Assembly (NCBI GenBank): GCA_044870185.1
Contig: JBIOYL010000374.1
Coordinates: 1 to 12,350, forward strand
From: JBIOYL01 sp044870185
GTDB lineage: Bacteria > Actinomycetota > CALGFH01
DNA length: 12,350 nucleotides
Reading direction: 5' to 3'
This document shows positions 6,554 to 12,268 of this stretch, piece by piece. Below the pieces are notes generated by a model. That model searched no databases and was not told where the DNA came from. It was given only the letters and a program-made list of their open reading frames with translations. A program made the position numbers and the translations under genes. Within the stretch, counting starts at the first letter, position 1. Every line of letters begins with the position of its first letter.

Positions 6554-8280
6554 CCCGCGCCCTGCCGGACGCGCGCCGCCTCGTCCGCGACCCGGCCGGG
6601 CCGTCGCCCACCCAGCCGGGCCAGACGCCAGGGTCCGGCCGGCAGCGGCAGCAGCCCCTCGGCCCGCAGGGCGGCCACGGCGACCCGGGGCAGCTCCTCC
6701 AGGGCGGCCACGGCCAGGTGGCGCGGCTGCCAGGCCGGGGCGAACTTCTTGTTGAAGCGGTACAGCGTCTCGATCTGGAAGGGCCGCGACAGGCGCTTGA
6801 GCAGCCAGCGGGCCAGCCGCAGCGGCGGGCGCACGTGCGGCTGCTCGCCGGCCGCCAGCACGGCGCGCAGGAACGAGAAGTTCAGCGACATCCGGCGGAT
6901 GCCGAGCTCGGGCAGCCGGCGGGCCGCCTCGACCACCAGGAAGTCGTTGAGGATGGCCGGGGCCTGACGGTCGCGGCGCATGACGTCCAGGCTTGCCCCA
7001 TCGGCGCCCCAGGGCACGAAGTGCAGGAAGCCGCGCAGGCGCCCGTCGCCGTCGGTGGCCGCCACGACCAGCGTGGCCCGGTCGCGCGGGTCGAACAGCC
7101 GGCCGAGCGTCATCGAGAAGCCGCGCTCGGCCGCCTCGCCCCGCCAGCGGGCCGACAGCGCCCGCAGGGCGGCCACCGTGTGCTCGTCGAGCTCGCCCGC
7201 CCGGCACACGATCGAGGAGAAGCCGGCCCGGCGGGCCCGGTTCCAGCTCTGCCGGGCGATGCGCACCGCCCGGCCCTGCAGGCTGAACCGGTCCAGCTCG
7301 AGCACCGCCTCGTCGCCCAGGTAGACGGTGAGCAGGCCGGCCGCCTCGTAGACGGCGGCCGCGTGCGCGCCGCAGCCGAGCACGGCCGGGATGCGTCCCT
7401 GGACGGCCGCCTCATCCAGGAAGGCGGCCACCGCCGCCGGCCACTGCTCGGCGGGGCCGAGCGGGTCGCCGGCGGCCAGCGCCACGCTGCCCGACGTGCC
7501 GTAGGAGACGCGGGTGTCGGCGGCCCGCACGGTCAGGCGGTCGTCGCGGAGGGCGAAGTAGGCGAGCGAGTCATCGGCGGCGGCCACGGCCGCCGCCAGG
7601 CCCGGGTCGTCGGTGCGGCGGACCAGGGCGGGCGCCAGGGCGCGCGCGGCGACCAGCAACGTGCCACACCAGAACACGGCCGCCACCGAGCCAGGGAAGA
7701 ACCGGCCGAACCGGCCGGTGAGCGTGTAGCCGGTGCCGAGGCCGAGCGCCATGCGGCCGACCTCCCGCACGACGCCGACGGCCGACAGGTCCTCGACCAC
7801 GTCACGGTCGTTGGCGAGCAGGCCGAGGGTGCCGTAGGCGAAGGTCACCCCGAGCACCAGCAGCGCCGGGCGCAGGACGGCGCGGTGCTCACCCGGCCCG
7901 ATGCGGGCGCAGAACCAGCCCGCCTGGCCGGTCAGCAGCCCGGCCAGGAAGGCCTCGACCACCGCCTCCTCCACGTCCAGGCCTTTGATCAGGTGCAGCA
8001 CGGCGCTGCCGGCCAGCAGGCCGACGGCCGCCAGCAGGGCGAGCCGGTGGCGGCGCCGCAGCCCCCCGGCCAGCAGCAGCAGGCCGACCCCGGCCGCCGC
8101 GGTGGCGATCGTGGCGCCGCGGGAGACCGCGCCGGGCACGAGCTCGTGCAGCAGCCGCAGGCGGCTGCGCTCGGCGGGCAGCAGGGCGCTGACCAGGTTG
8201 AGCAGACCGGCGAACGTCGCCACCAGCGCCGCGATCCGCGGCGCCGGCCACGCTGCCTTCCGCATCGTCGTCGCCACCAT
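6550..8280 (-). CDS. MprF/LysX-like aminoacyl-phosphatidylglycerol synthase (DUF2156)
   Basis: A 576-residue membrane enzyme. About six hydrophobic segments occupy residues 13-217. The C-terminal catalytic domain (about 232-540) is the DUF2156 / phosphatidylglycerol lysyltransferase fold, with AAGDPLGP (269-276), LDRFSLQGRAVRIARQSWN (329-347), GFSMTLGRLFDP (387-398), GFLHFVPWG (417-425), SLDVMRRD (430-437) and LYRFNKKFAPAWQPR (506-520). The family moves an amino acid from aminoacyl-tRNA to phosphatidylglycerol or diacylglycerol, lowering negative surface charge and raising resistance to cationic peptides. It lacks the lysyl-tRNA synthetase domain fused in mycobacterial LysX, so it would use cellular aminoacyl-tRNA. 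The amino-acid specificity is unknown. ATG at 8280 has only a poor ribosome-binding site; Met6 (8265) is an alternative. It heads a three-gene coupled operon. Confidence 0.88.
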   Translation of the reverse strand: MVATTMRKAAWPAPRIAALVATFAGLLNLVSALLPAERSRLRLLHELVPGAVSRGATIATAAAGVGLLLLAGGLRRRHRLALLAAVGLLAGSAVLHLIKGLDVEEAVVEAFLAGLLTGQAGWFCARIGPGEHRAVLRPALLVLGVTFAYGTLGLLANDRDVVEDLSAVGVVREVGRMALGLGTGYTLTGRFGRFFPGSVAAVFWCGTLLVAARALAPALVRRTDDPGLAAAVAAADDSLAYFALRDDRLTVRAADTRVSYGTSGSVALAAGDPLGPAEQWPAAVAAFLDEAAVQGRIPAVLGCGAHAAAVYEAAGLLTVYLGDEAVLELDRFSLQGRAVRIARQSWNRARRAGFSSIVCRAGELDEHTVAALRALSARWRGEAAERGFSMTLGRLFDPRDRATLVVAATDGDGRLRGFLHFVPWGADGASLDVMRRDRQAPAILNDFLVVEAARRLPELGIRRMSLNFSFLRAVLAAGEQPHVRPPLRLARWLLKRLSRPFQIETLYRFNKKFAPAWQPRHLAVAALEELPRVAVAALRAEGLLPLPAGPWRLARLGGRRPGRVADEAARVRQGAG

Positions 8281-8327
8281 CCTGTCGACGCTGCCCCTTC
8301 GAGCGTAGCCCAGCCCGGGGGGAGGTG

Positions 8328-8349
8328 CCGCCCGTCACGGCAGGGGCGG
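8328..8349 (-). terminator. Weak hairpin after the ferritin-like gene
   Basis: CCGCCC (8328-8333) and GGGCGG (8344-8349) can form a 6-bp stem with a 10-base loop, 12 bases beyond the ferritin-like stop on the minus strand. It lies in the 81-base gap before the lipid operon. There is no T-run. It may separate the two transcription units, but in DNA this GC-rich such stems also arise by chance. Confidence 0.25.
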
Positions 8350-8361
8350 GACGCGGCGCTC

Positions 8362-8763
8362 CTACTCGGCCAGGTCGGGCTGATCGAGGCCTGCAAGCGC
8401 GGCCGCGAACGCCTCGCGGTGGCGCAGCTCGTCCGCGCGGATCTCCCGGAAGCGCTCGGCCACCTCGTGGTCGCCGACGGCGTCGGCTTCCTCGGCGAAC
8501 CGCCGGTACAGCTCGTCGACCTCGTAGGTCTCCTCCTCGATGGCGTCGTGCAGGTTGTCGGCGTCGGTTGCGATCACCCCGGCGAGCAGGGCCTGCCGGG
8601 TGAAGTGGTCGAAGTACTCGTCGCCGGCCGCCCGGTCGAACAGCTCGGCGAGCTCCGGCCGGCCGTGCTTGCGGGCCTCGACCGCGCACAGCCGGTACTT
8701 GGCGAAGGCGAACGCCTCGCCGCGCATGGCGGTCAGCAGGTTCGCTCGGGTCTGCGGGTGCAT
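8362..8763 (-). CDS. Ferritin-like (rubrerythrin-type four-helix) protein
   Basis: A 133-residue protein with the rubrerythrin four-helix diiron fold and no C-terminal rubredoxin domain. Candidate ligands follow the family order: Glu16 in helix 1 (GEAFAFAKY), Glu49 in helix 2 (DEYFDHF), Glu78 and Glu81 in helix 3 (EETYEVDELY), and Glu112 with His115 in helix 4 (ADELRHREAF). At the helix 2 His position the sequence reads EYFD-H, so Asp52 occupies the usual ExxH histidine slot with His53 beside it. Relatives reduce peroxide or oxidise iron in the cytoplasm. The start at 8763 has GGAGG five to six bases upstream. It lies 68 bases after the cyclic-DPG synthetase-like gene on the same strand and is probably cotranscribed with it. 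Confidence 0.88.
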   Translation of the reverse strand: MHPQTRANLLTAMRGEAFAFAKYRLCAVEARKHGRPELAELFDRAAGDEYFDHFTRQALLAGVIATDADNLHDAIEEETYEVDELYRRFAEEADAVGDHEVAERFREIRADELRHREAFAAALAGLDQPDLAE

Positions 8764-8803
8764 CAGGACCTCCTCCTCGGCTGCCGGCGTCCGGGGGGCG
8801 CCG

Positions 8804-8831
8804 CCGCCCGGCCGCCCGGCCGCCCGGCCGC
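8804..8831. repeat. Tandem repeat of CCGCCCGG (3.5 copies)
   Basis: Three exact 8-base units (8804-8811, 8812-8819, 8820-8827) and a half unit run up to the stop codon of the cyclic-DPG synthetase-like gene at 8832-8834. They fill much of the gap before the ferritin-like gene. It is probably a slippage-type repeat, though it could fold in the mRNA between the two genes. Confidence 0.6.
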
Positions 8832-10172
8832 TCAGGTCGACATGGGGGCATCCCCCCGGCACCGCTCGACCACCGGGGCCAGCACGTCGGCCAGGGTCGG
8901 GTGGCCGATCTCCCGCAGCTCGTAGCGTGCCTGGCGGATGGGATGGGTCGTGCGGACGATGCGGCCCAGCGCCATCGGGGTTCCGGCCACCACCACGTCG
9001 CAGGGGACGGCCTCGATGGTGGCCTGGAGCTCCTGCACCTGGCGGGCGCCGTAGCCCATGGCCGGCAGGACCATGCCGATCGTCGGGTAGGCGGCGAACG
9101 TCTCGGCGATCGAGCCGACGGCATAGGGCCGCGGGTCGACCAGCTCGGTGGCGCCGGCCTGGCGCGCGGCCACCGTGCCGGCGCCGAACGGCATGCCGCC
9201 GTGGGTGAGGGTCGGCCCGTCCTCGACCACGAGGACCCGCCACCCGGCCAGCGGCGGGCCGGGCTCGAGCGTCACCGGCGAGGCCGCCTTGACCACGGTC
9301 GCGTGCGGGTTGGCCGCGGCGGCGTTGCCCGCCACCGTGGCCACCCCGTCCAGCGTTGCCGTGTCGACCTTGTTGATCACCACCACGTCGGCCATGCGGA
9401 AGTTGGTCTCCCCCGGGTGGTAGCGCAGCTCGTGACCGGGGCGCAGCGGATCGGCCACGGTGATCCACAGGTCCGGGGCGACGAACGGGAGGTCGTTGTT
9501 GCCGCCGTCCCAGACCACCACGTCGGCCTCGGCCTGGGCCTGGGCGAGGATGTCGGCGTAGTCGACCCCGGCATACATCACCATGCCCTGGCGGACCGGC
9601 TCCTCGTACTCCTCGCGCTCCTCGATGGTCGGGTTGCTCGCGTCGATGTCGGCCAGCGTCGCGAAGCGCTGCACGCGCATCGCCTCCAGGTCGCCGTAGG
9701 GCATCGGGTGGCGCACCAGCGCGACCGCAAGGCCCGCGTCGAGCAGGATGCGGCCGACCCGGCGGCTGGTCTGGCTCTTGCCGCAGCCGGTGCGCACCGC
9801 GGTCACGGCCACCACCGGCCTGGTGCTGCGCAGCATCGTGGCCCGCGGCCCGATCAGCTTGAAGTCGGCCCCGGCGGCCAGCGCCGTCGACGCCTTGTGC
9901 ATGACCTGCTCGTGGGACAGGTCGGAGTAGGCCAGCACCACCTCGTCGACGCCGTGCTTGGCGACGATGTCGGCCAGGTCCTCCTCGGGCAGGATCGGGA
10001 TGCCGTCCGGGTAGCGGCGGCCGGCCAGCGACGGCGGGTACACCCGGCCGGCGATGCCGGGGATCTGGGTGGCCGTGAAGGCGACCACGCGGGTGGCCGG
10101 GTCGTCCCGGTAGACGGTGTTGAAGTCGTGGAAGTCCCGCCCGCCGGCGCCCATGATGACGACGGTGCGCAT
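8832..10172 (-). CDS. Cyclic 2,3-diphosphoglycerate synthetase-family P-loop protein (COG2403)
   Basis: A 446-residue protein matching the 'predicted GTPase' COG2403 family, whose characterised archaeal member closes 2,3-diphosphoglycerate into cyclic 2,3-DPG with ATP. An N-terminal Rossmann-like domain (about 1-115) opens VVIMGAGGRDFHDFN. A P-loop follows in AVRTGCGKSQTSRR with Lys132 and Ser133. Further motifs are VVVWDGGNNDLPF, a Walker-B-like strand, and VVINKVDTA, an NKxD-type element. The C-terminal part has VLVVEDGPTLTHGGMPFGAG. The length is close to the archaeal enzyme. AAGGAGG lies five bases before the ATG. Cyclic DPG is a thermoprotectant and phosphate store in some methanogens; its role in actinobacteria is untested, so a different product is possible. 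A DosR-like box precedes its promoter and the ferritin-like gene follows. Confidence 0.85.
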   Translation of the reverse strand: MRTVVIMGAGGRDFHDFNTVYRDDPATRVVAFTATQIPGIAGRVYPPSLAGRRYPDGIPILPEEDLADIVAKHGVDEVVLAYSDLSHEQVMHKASTALAAGADFKLIGPRATMLRSTRPVVAVTAVRTGCGKSQTSRRVGRILLDAGLAVALVRHPMPYGDLEAMRVQRFATLADIDASNPTIEEREEYEEPVRQGMVMYAGVDYADILAQAQAEADVVVWDGGNNDLPFVAPDLWITVADPLRPGHELRYHPGETNFRMADVVVINKVDTATLDGVATVAGNAAAANPHATVVKAASPVTLEPGPPLAGWRVLVVEDGPTLTHGGMPFGAGTVAARQAGATELVDPRPYAVGSIAETFAAYPTIGMVLPAMGYGARQVQELQATIEAVPCDVVVAGTPMALGRIVRTTHPIRQARYELREIGHPTLADVLAPVVERCRGDAPMST

Positions 10173-10195
10173 CGCCGCCTCCTTCGCTCCCCTTC

Positions 10196-10238
10196 AGGAT
10201 CGCCGATCGCGGGACGGCGGCCAAGGGCCGAAGGACCC
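10196..10238 (-). promoter_or_regulatory. DosR-like box and -10 upstream of the cyclic-DPG synthetase-like gene
   Basis: On the minus strand GGGTCCTTCGGCCC (10238-10225) fits GGGNC-N4-GNCCC. It abuts TTGGCC at the -35 position, and 23 bases separate the box from a weak -10 GATCCT (10201-10196). Transcription would begin near 10189, about 17 bases before the ATG. A second box 23 bp further up is only partial (5 of 8 core bases). Confidence 0.45.
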
Positions 10239-10267
10239 GCACGCTGCCGGCTGGGCGCCCGGCCAGG

Positions 10268-10492
10268 TCACGGGCGCGGCGTTGCCGGCGCCCGCCCGTG
10301 CTCGGCCGGGCCGGCCGGCAGCCGTCCCACCGGCCCGATCCCCAGTGTCCCCCCCGGCGCCGGGCCGACCGCCGGACGGGCGGGGCGCCAGCCGGTCGGC
10401 ATGGCCGGCGGCGCGGGCTCGTCGCAGACGCCGCAGCGTCCGTGCGAGATGCTCCCCGCGCTGCGGCAGCTCGGGCAGTCGTCTGGCCGCAT
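10268..10492 (-). CDS. Small zinc-ribbon protein
   Basis: A 74-residue protein whose first 25 residues carry two CxxC knuckles, CPSC (Cys6, Cys9) and CGVC (Cys20, Cys23), ten residues apart: a zinc-ribbon pattern. The remaining 50 residues are rich in Pro, Gly and Ala (PAPPAMPTGWRPARPAVGP) and probably disordered. ATG at 10492 is supported by GGAGG seven bases upstream and by a promoter with two regulatory boxes just before it. An ORF extending to 11500 in this frame is antisense-like shadow of pncB and is rejected. The gene lies 124 bases downstream of pncB and 95 bases upstream of the cyclic-DPG synthetase-like gene, on the same strand. No function is known to me; nucleic-acid or protein binding through the ribbon is plausible. 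Confidence 0.65.
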   Translation of the reverse strand: MRPDDCPSCRSAGSISHGRCGVCDEPAPPAMPTGWRPARPAVGPAPGGTLGIGPVGRLPAGPAEHGRAPATPRP

Positions 10493-10521
10493 CCGCCCAC
10501 CTCCAGTCCTGCAGGGACGCG

Positions 10522-10587
10522 ATCGTCCTGTGGCAAGCCCTGCGTGGCCAGGGCCGAACGGCCCGCGACCAGGGGGACCTGGGACCC
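10522..10587 (-). promoter_or_regulatory. Tandem DosR-like boxes and -10 upstream of the zinc-ribbon gene
   Basis: The plus strand shows GGGACCTGGGACCC (10574-10587) and GGGCCGAACGGCCC (10551-10564). Their centres are 23 bp apart, and both fit GGGNC-N4-GNCCC; the second is a perfect palindrome outside its central two bases. Reading on the minus strand, the proximal box abuts TGGCCA at the -35 position and is followed, 23 bases on, by -10 GACGAT (10527-10522). Transcription would start near 10515, about 23 bases before the ATG. Confidence 0.5.
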
Positions 10588-10616
10588 GGCCCGCGCCGCC
10601 CGGCGAAGCGGCCCGG

Positions 10617-11975
10617 TCAGCCGTCCGGCTGCGCGGACGGCGCCGCGGCGTCGAGGCGGCGCAGCAGGTCGGCCCGGACCTGCTCGGCGAGAAGCTGCAG
10701 GCGTTCGCTGGAGCGCACCGGCACCGGGACGGGCTCGGTGAGCTGGCGTGCCTGGTCGGGCAGCCAGGCCAGGTCGGCCTCGAAGCGGGCGCGCGCCGCC
10801 GCCAGGTCGCCCGGGTCGGCCGTGCGCCGCCCACCGACCATGACCGGCACGAGCAGCGGCTCGGCGCCGGCCGGCGCCGGCTCGTCGCGCAGGGCCAGCA
10901 GGTCGCCGTCGTCCGGCGAGGAGCGGAACACCTGCTTGGCGCCCGGCGCGGTCGCCTTGCCGGTCGACAGCTTCTGCACCGGCCGCTGGCCGTAGGCCAC
11001 GAGCTTGTAGGCGCTGTCCAGGTAGGGGGCGTCGGCCGAGGTGCCCATCTTGGTGCCGACCCCGAAGGCGTCGATCGGTGCGCCGCGGCCCACCAGGTCG
11101 GCGATGACGTACTCGTCCAGGCCGCCGCTGGCGAAGATGCGCACGTTCGGCAGCCCGGCCGCATCCAGCATCCGGCGCGCCTCGGCGGCGAGCGCGGCCA
11201 GATCGCCGGAGTCCAGCCGGATCGCGAGCCGGTCGCGCAGCCCGAGCTCCTTGATGACGCTGACGGCGGCCAGCACCCCGCCGATCGTGTCGTAGGTGTC
11301 GACGAGGAAGGTCGTGCGGCCGGGGAGGTCCTCGGCGAAGGCGCGGAAGGCGGCCCGCTCGTCGGGGAAGGCCTCGATGAACGAGTGCGCCATCGTCCCC
11401 GCCGCCCGCAGACCGTAGCGGCGGGCCGCCGCGACGTTGCTCGTGGCGCCGAAGCCGACCATCGCCGAGGTGCGGGCGACGGCCATGGCGGCGTCGACAC
11501 CCTGGGTGCGCCGGAAGGCGAAGTCGACCAGGTCCCGGCCGCCGGCCGCGACGCGGCAGCGGGCCGCCTTGGAGGCGAGCGCGGTCTGGAACGTCACGAT
11601 GTTGAGCAGCACGGTCTCGACCAGCTGTGCCTCGGCGATCGGTGCGGTGACCTCGAGCAGCGGCTCGTGGGCGAACACGGCCCGTCCCTCGGGCACCGCC
11701 CACACGTCGCCGGTGAAGCGCAGCCGTCCGAACGCCGCCACGGCGGCATCGTCGAAGCCGAGCTCGTCGTGCAGGTAGGCGAGCTCGTCGGCGGCGAAGC
11801 CGAACCGCTCCAGGAAGGCCAGGCATTCCTCCAAGCCGGCGGCGACCAGGAACCCGCGCGTCGCCGGAAGCTTGCGCACGAACAGGCTGAACGTGGCCGG
11901 CCCGGACATCCCCCGGCGCAGATAGCTGGCTGCCATGTTCAGCTCGTACAGGTCCGTGTACAGGCCGCCCGCCAT
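10617..11975 (-). CDS. pncB: Nicotinate phosphoribosyltransferase
   Basis: A 452-residue enzyme of NAD salvage that joins nicotinate to phosphoribosyl pyrophosphate, coupled to ATP hydrolysis, giving nicotinate mononucleotide in the cytoplasm. Family signatures are clear: the N-terminal GLYTDLYELNM (4-14), FRRTQG (155-159 region), GTMAHSF with His197 (the family's likely phospho-acceptor histidine), LVDTYDT (224-230), IRLDSGD (252-258), FASGGLDE (281-288) and FGVGTKMG (304-311). The length is typical. The start at 11975 has AGGAG six bases upstream and puts the first motif directly at the N-terminus; the ORF extension to 12029 is not supported. It is the first minus-strand gene of the right-hand cluster. 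A 17-bp palindrome and DosR-like boxes lie upstream. M. tuberculosis pncB2 (Rv0573c) belongs to the DosR regulon, a relevant parallel. Confidence 0.95.
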   Translation of the reverse strand: MAGGLYTDLYELNMAASYLRRGMSGPATFSLFVRKLPATRGFLVAAGLEECLAFLERFGFAADELAYLHDELGFDDAAVAAFGRLRFTGDVWAVPEGRAVFAHEPLLEVTAPIAEAQLVETVLLNIVTFQTALASKAARCRVAAGGRDLVDFAFRRTQGVDAAMAVARTSAMVGFGATSNVAAARRYGLRAAGTMAHSFIEAFPDERAAFRAFAEDLPGRTTFLVDTYDTIGGVLAAVSVIKELGLRDRLAIRLDSGDLAALAAEARRMLDAAGLPNVRIFASGGLDEYVIADLVGRGAPIDAFGVGTKMGTSADAPYLDSAYKLVAYGQRPVQKLSTGKATAPGAKQVFRSSPDDGDLLALRDEPAPAGAEPLLVPVMVGGRRTADPGDLAAARARFEADLAWLPDQARQLTEPVPVPVRSSERLQLLAEQVRADLLRRLDAAAPSAQPDG

Positions 11976-12016
11976 GCCCTGCTCCTCTCGCGGCCGGTCG
12001 TCCTCGGGCGAAGCGC

Positions 12017-12022
12017 ACGCTA
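12017..12022 (-). promoter_or_regulatory. Candidate -10 of pncB
   Basis: The minus strand reads TAGCGT, matching TANNNT. A start near 12010 would leave a leader of about 35 bases containing the ribosome-binding site. No good -35 is visible at the right distance. The palindrome at 12055-12071 would sit around -53. Confidence 0.3.
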
Positions 12023-12054
12023 TCCCCACCGGCGGCGTCGCACCAGAGGTCGGC

Positions 12055-12071
12055 GGCCGGACCGTCCGGCC
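12055..12071. promoter_or_regulatory. 17-bp perfect palindrome upstream of pncB
   Basis: GGCCGGAC-C-GTCCGGCC has 8-bp arms around a single base, about 80 bases upstream of the pncB start. It overlaps a 14-mer that fits the DosR-like core with one mismatch (12059-12072). It is a candidate operator; the regulator is not identifiable. Confidence 0.4.
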
Positions 12072-12129
12072 CGAGCCACGAACGACGCCGCCGGGCCGAG
12101 GTCGAAGCCATGCCGCCTCGGCGGGCGCT

Positions 12130-12195
12130 GGGACCTTCGCACCATGGGCCGAGGGCCGGAGGACCCTCGGCCCGACCGGCCTCGCCGCCTACGGT
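12130..12195 (+). promoter_or_regulatory. Tandem DosR-like boxes and -10 for the right-edge gene
   Basis: GGGACCTTCGCACC (12130-12143, one core mismatch) and GGGCCGGAGGACCC (12153-12166, full core) lie 23 bp apart centre to centre. The proximal box abuts TCGGCC at the -35 position and lies 23 bases upstream of -10 TACGGT (12190-12195). The proximal box differs by one base from the plus-strand reading of the site upstream of the cyclic-DPG synthetase-like gene (GGGCCGAAGGACCC). The strand is given for the plus-strand promoter; the boxes could also act toward pncB. Confidence 0.5.
12146..12173. repeat. 10-bp perfect inverted repeat overlapping the proximal box
   Basis: GGGCCGAGGG (12146-12155) and CCCTCGGCCC (12164-12173) are perfect inverted arms around an 8-base centre, enclosing the DosR-like box. 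It may extend the operator or act as a hairpin. It is upstream of the proposed start site, so operator use is more likely than termination for the plus strand. Confidence 0.5.
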
Positions 12196-12268
12196 GAACG
12201 TGATGAGCCGCGCCGGAGAAGGGAGGTGGCAACCCTCGGCGCGAATCCTGATTTCAGGGGTGAGCAGC

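Larger units (their letters stand above)
11976..12268. other. Regulatory intergenic region between pncB and a plus-strand gene
   Basis: These 293 bases separate pncB (minus) from the presumed plus-strand start at 12269. They hold the pncB ribosome-binding site, a weak pncB -10, a 17-bp palindrome, two DosR-like boxes, a 10-bp inverted repeat and a plus-strand -10. Open frames across it are GC shadows without a ribosome-binding site or recognisable protein. Confidence 0.55.

Noticed and set aside
5333..6967. 544-codon plus-strand frame opposite the esterase and lipid synthase genes
   Set aside because: Antisense shadow with Arg/Ala/Gly/His-rich composition and no domain. The minus-strand genes carry intact catalytic motifs.
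10599..10614. GCCGC/GCGGC hairpin just after pncB as a terminator
   Set aside because: It has only a 5-bp stem without a T-run, which is too common in this GC-rich DNA to report as a feature.
8901..12197. 1098-codon open frame on the plus strand, antisense to the cyclic-DPG synthetase-like gene and pncB
   Set aside because: It crosses two well-supported genes and an intergenic region in one frame and has low-complexity Gly/Arg/Val/His content. Such frames arise from GC-rich third positions on the opposite strand.
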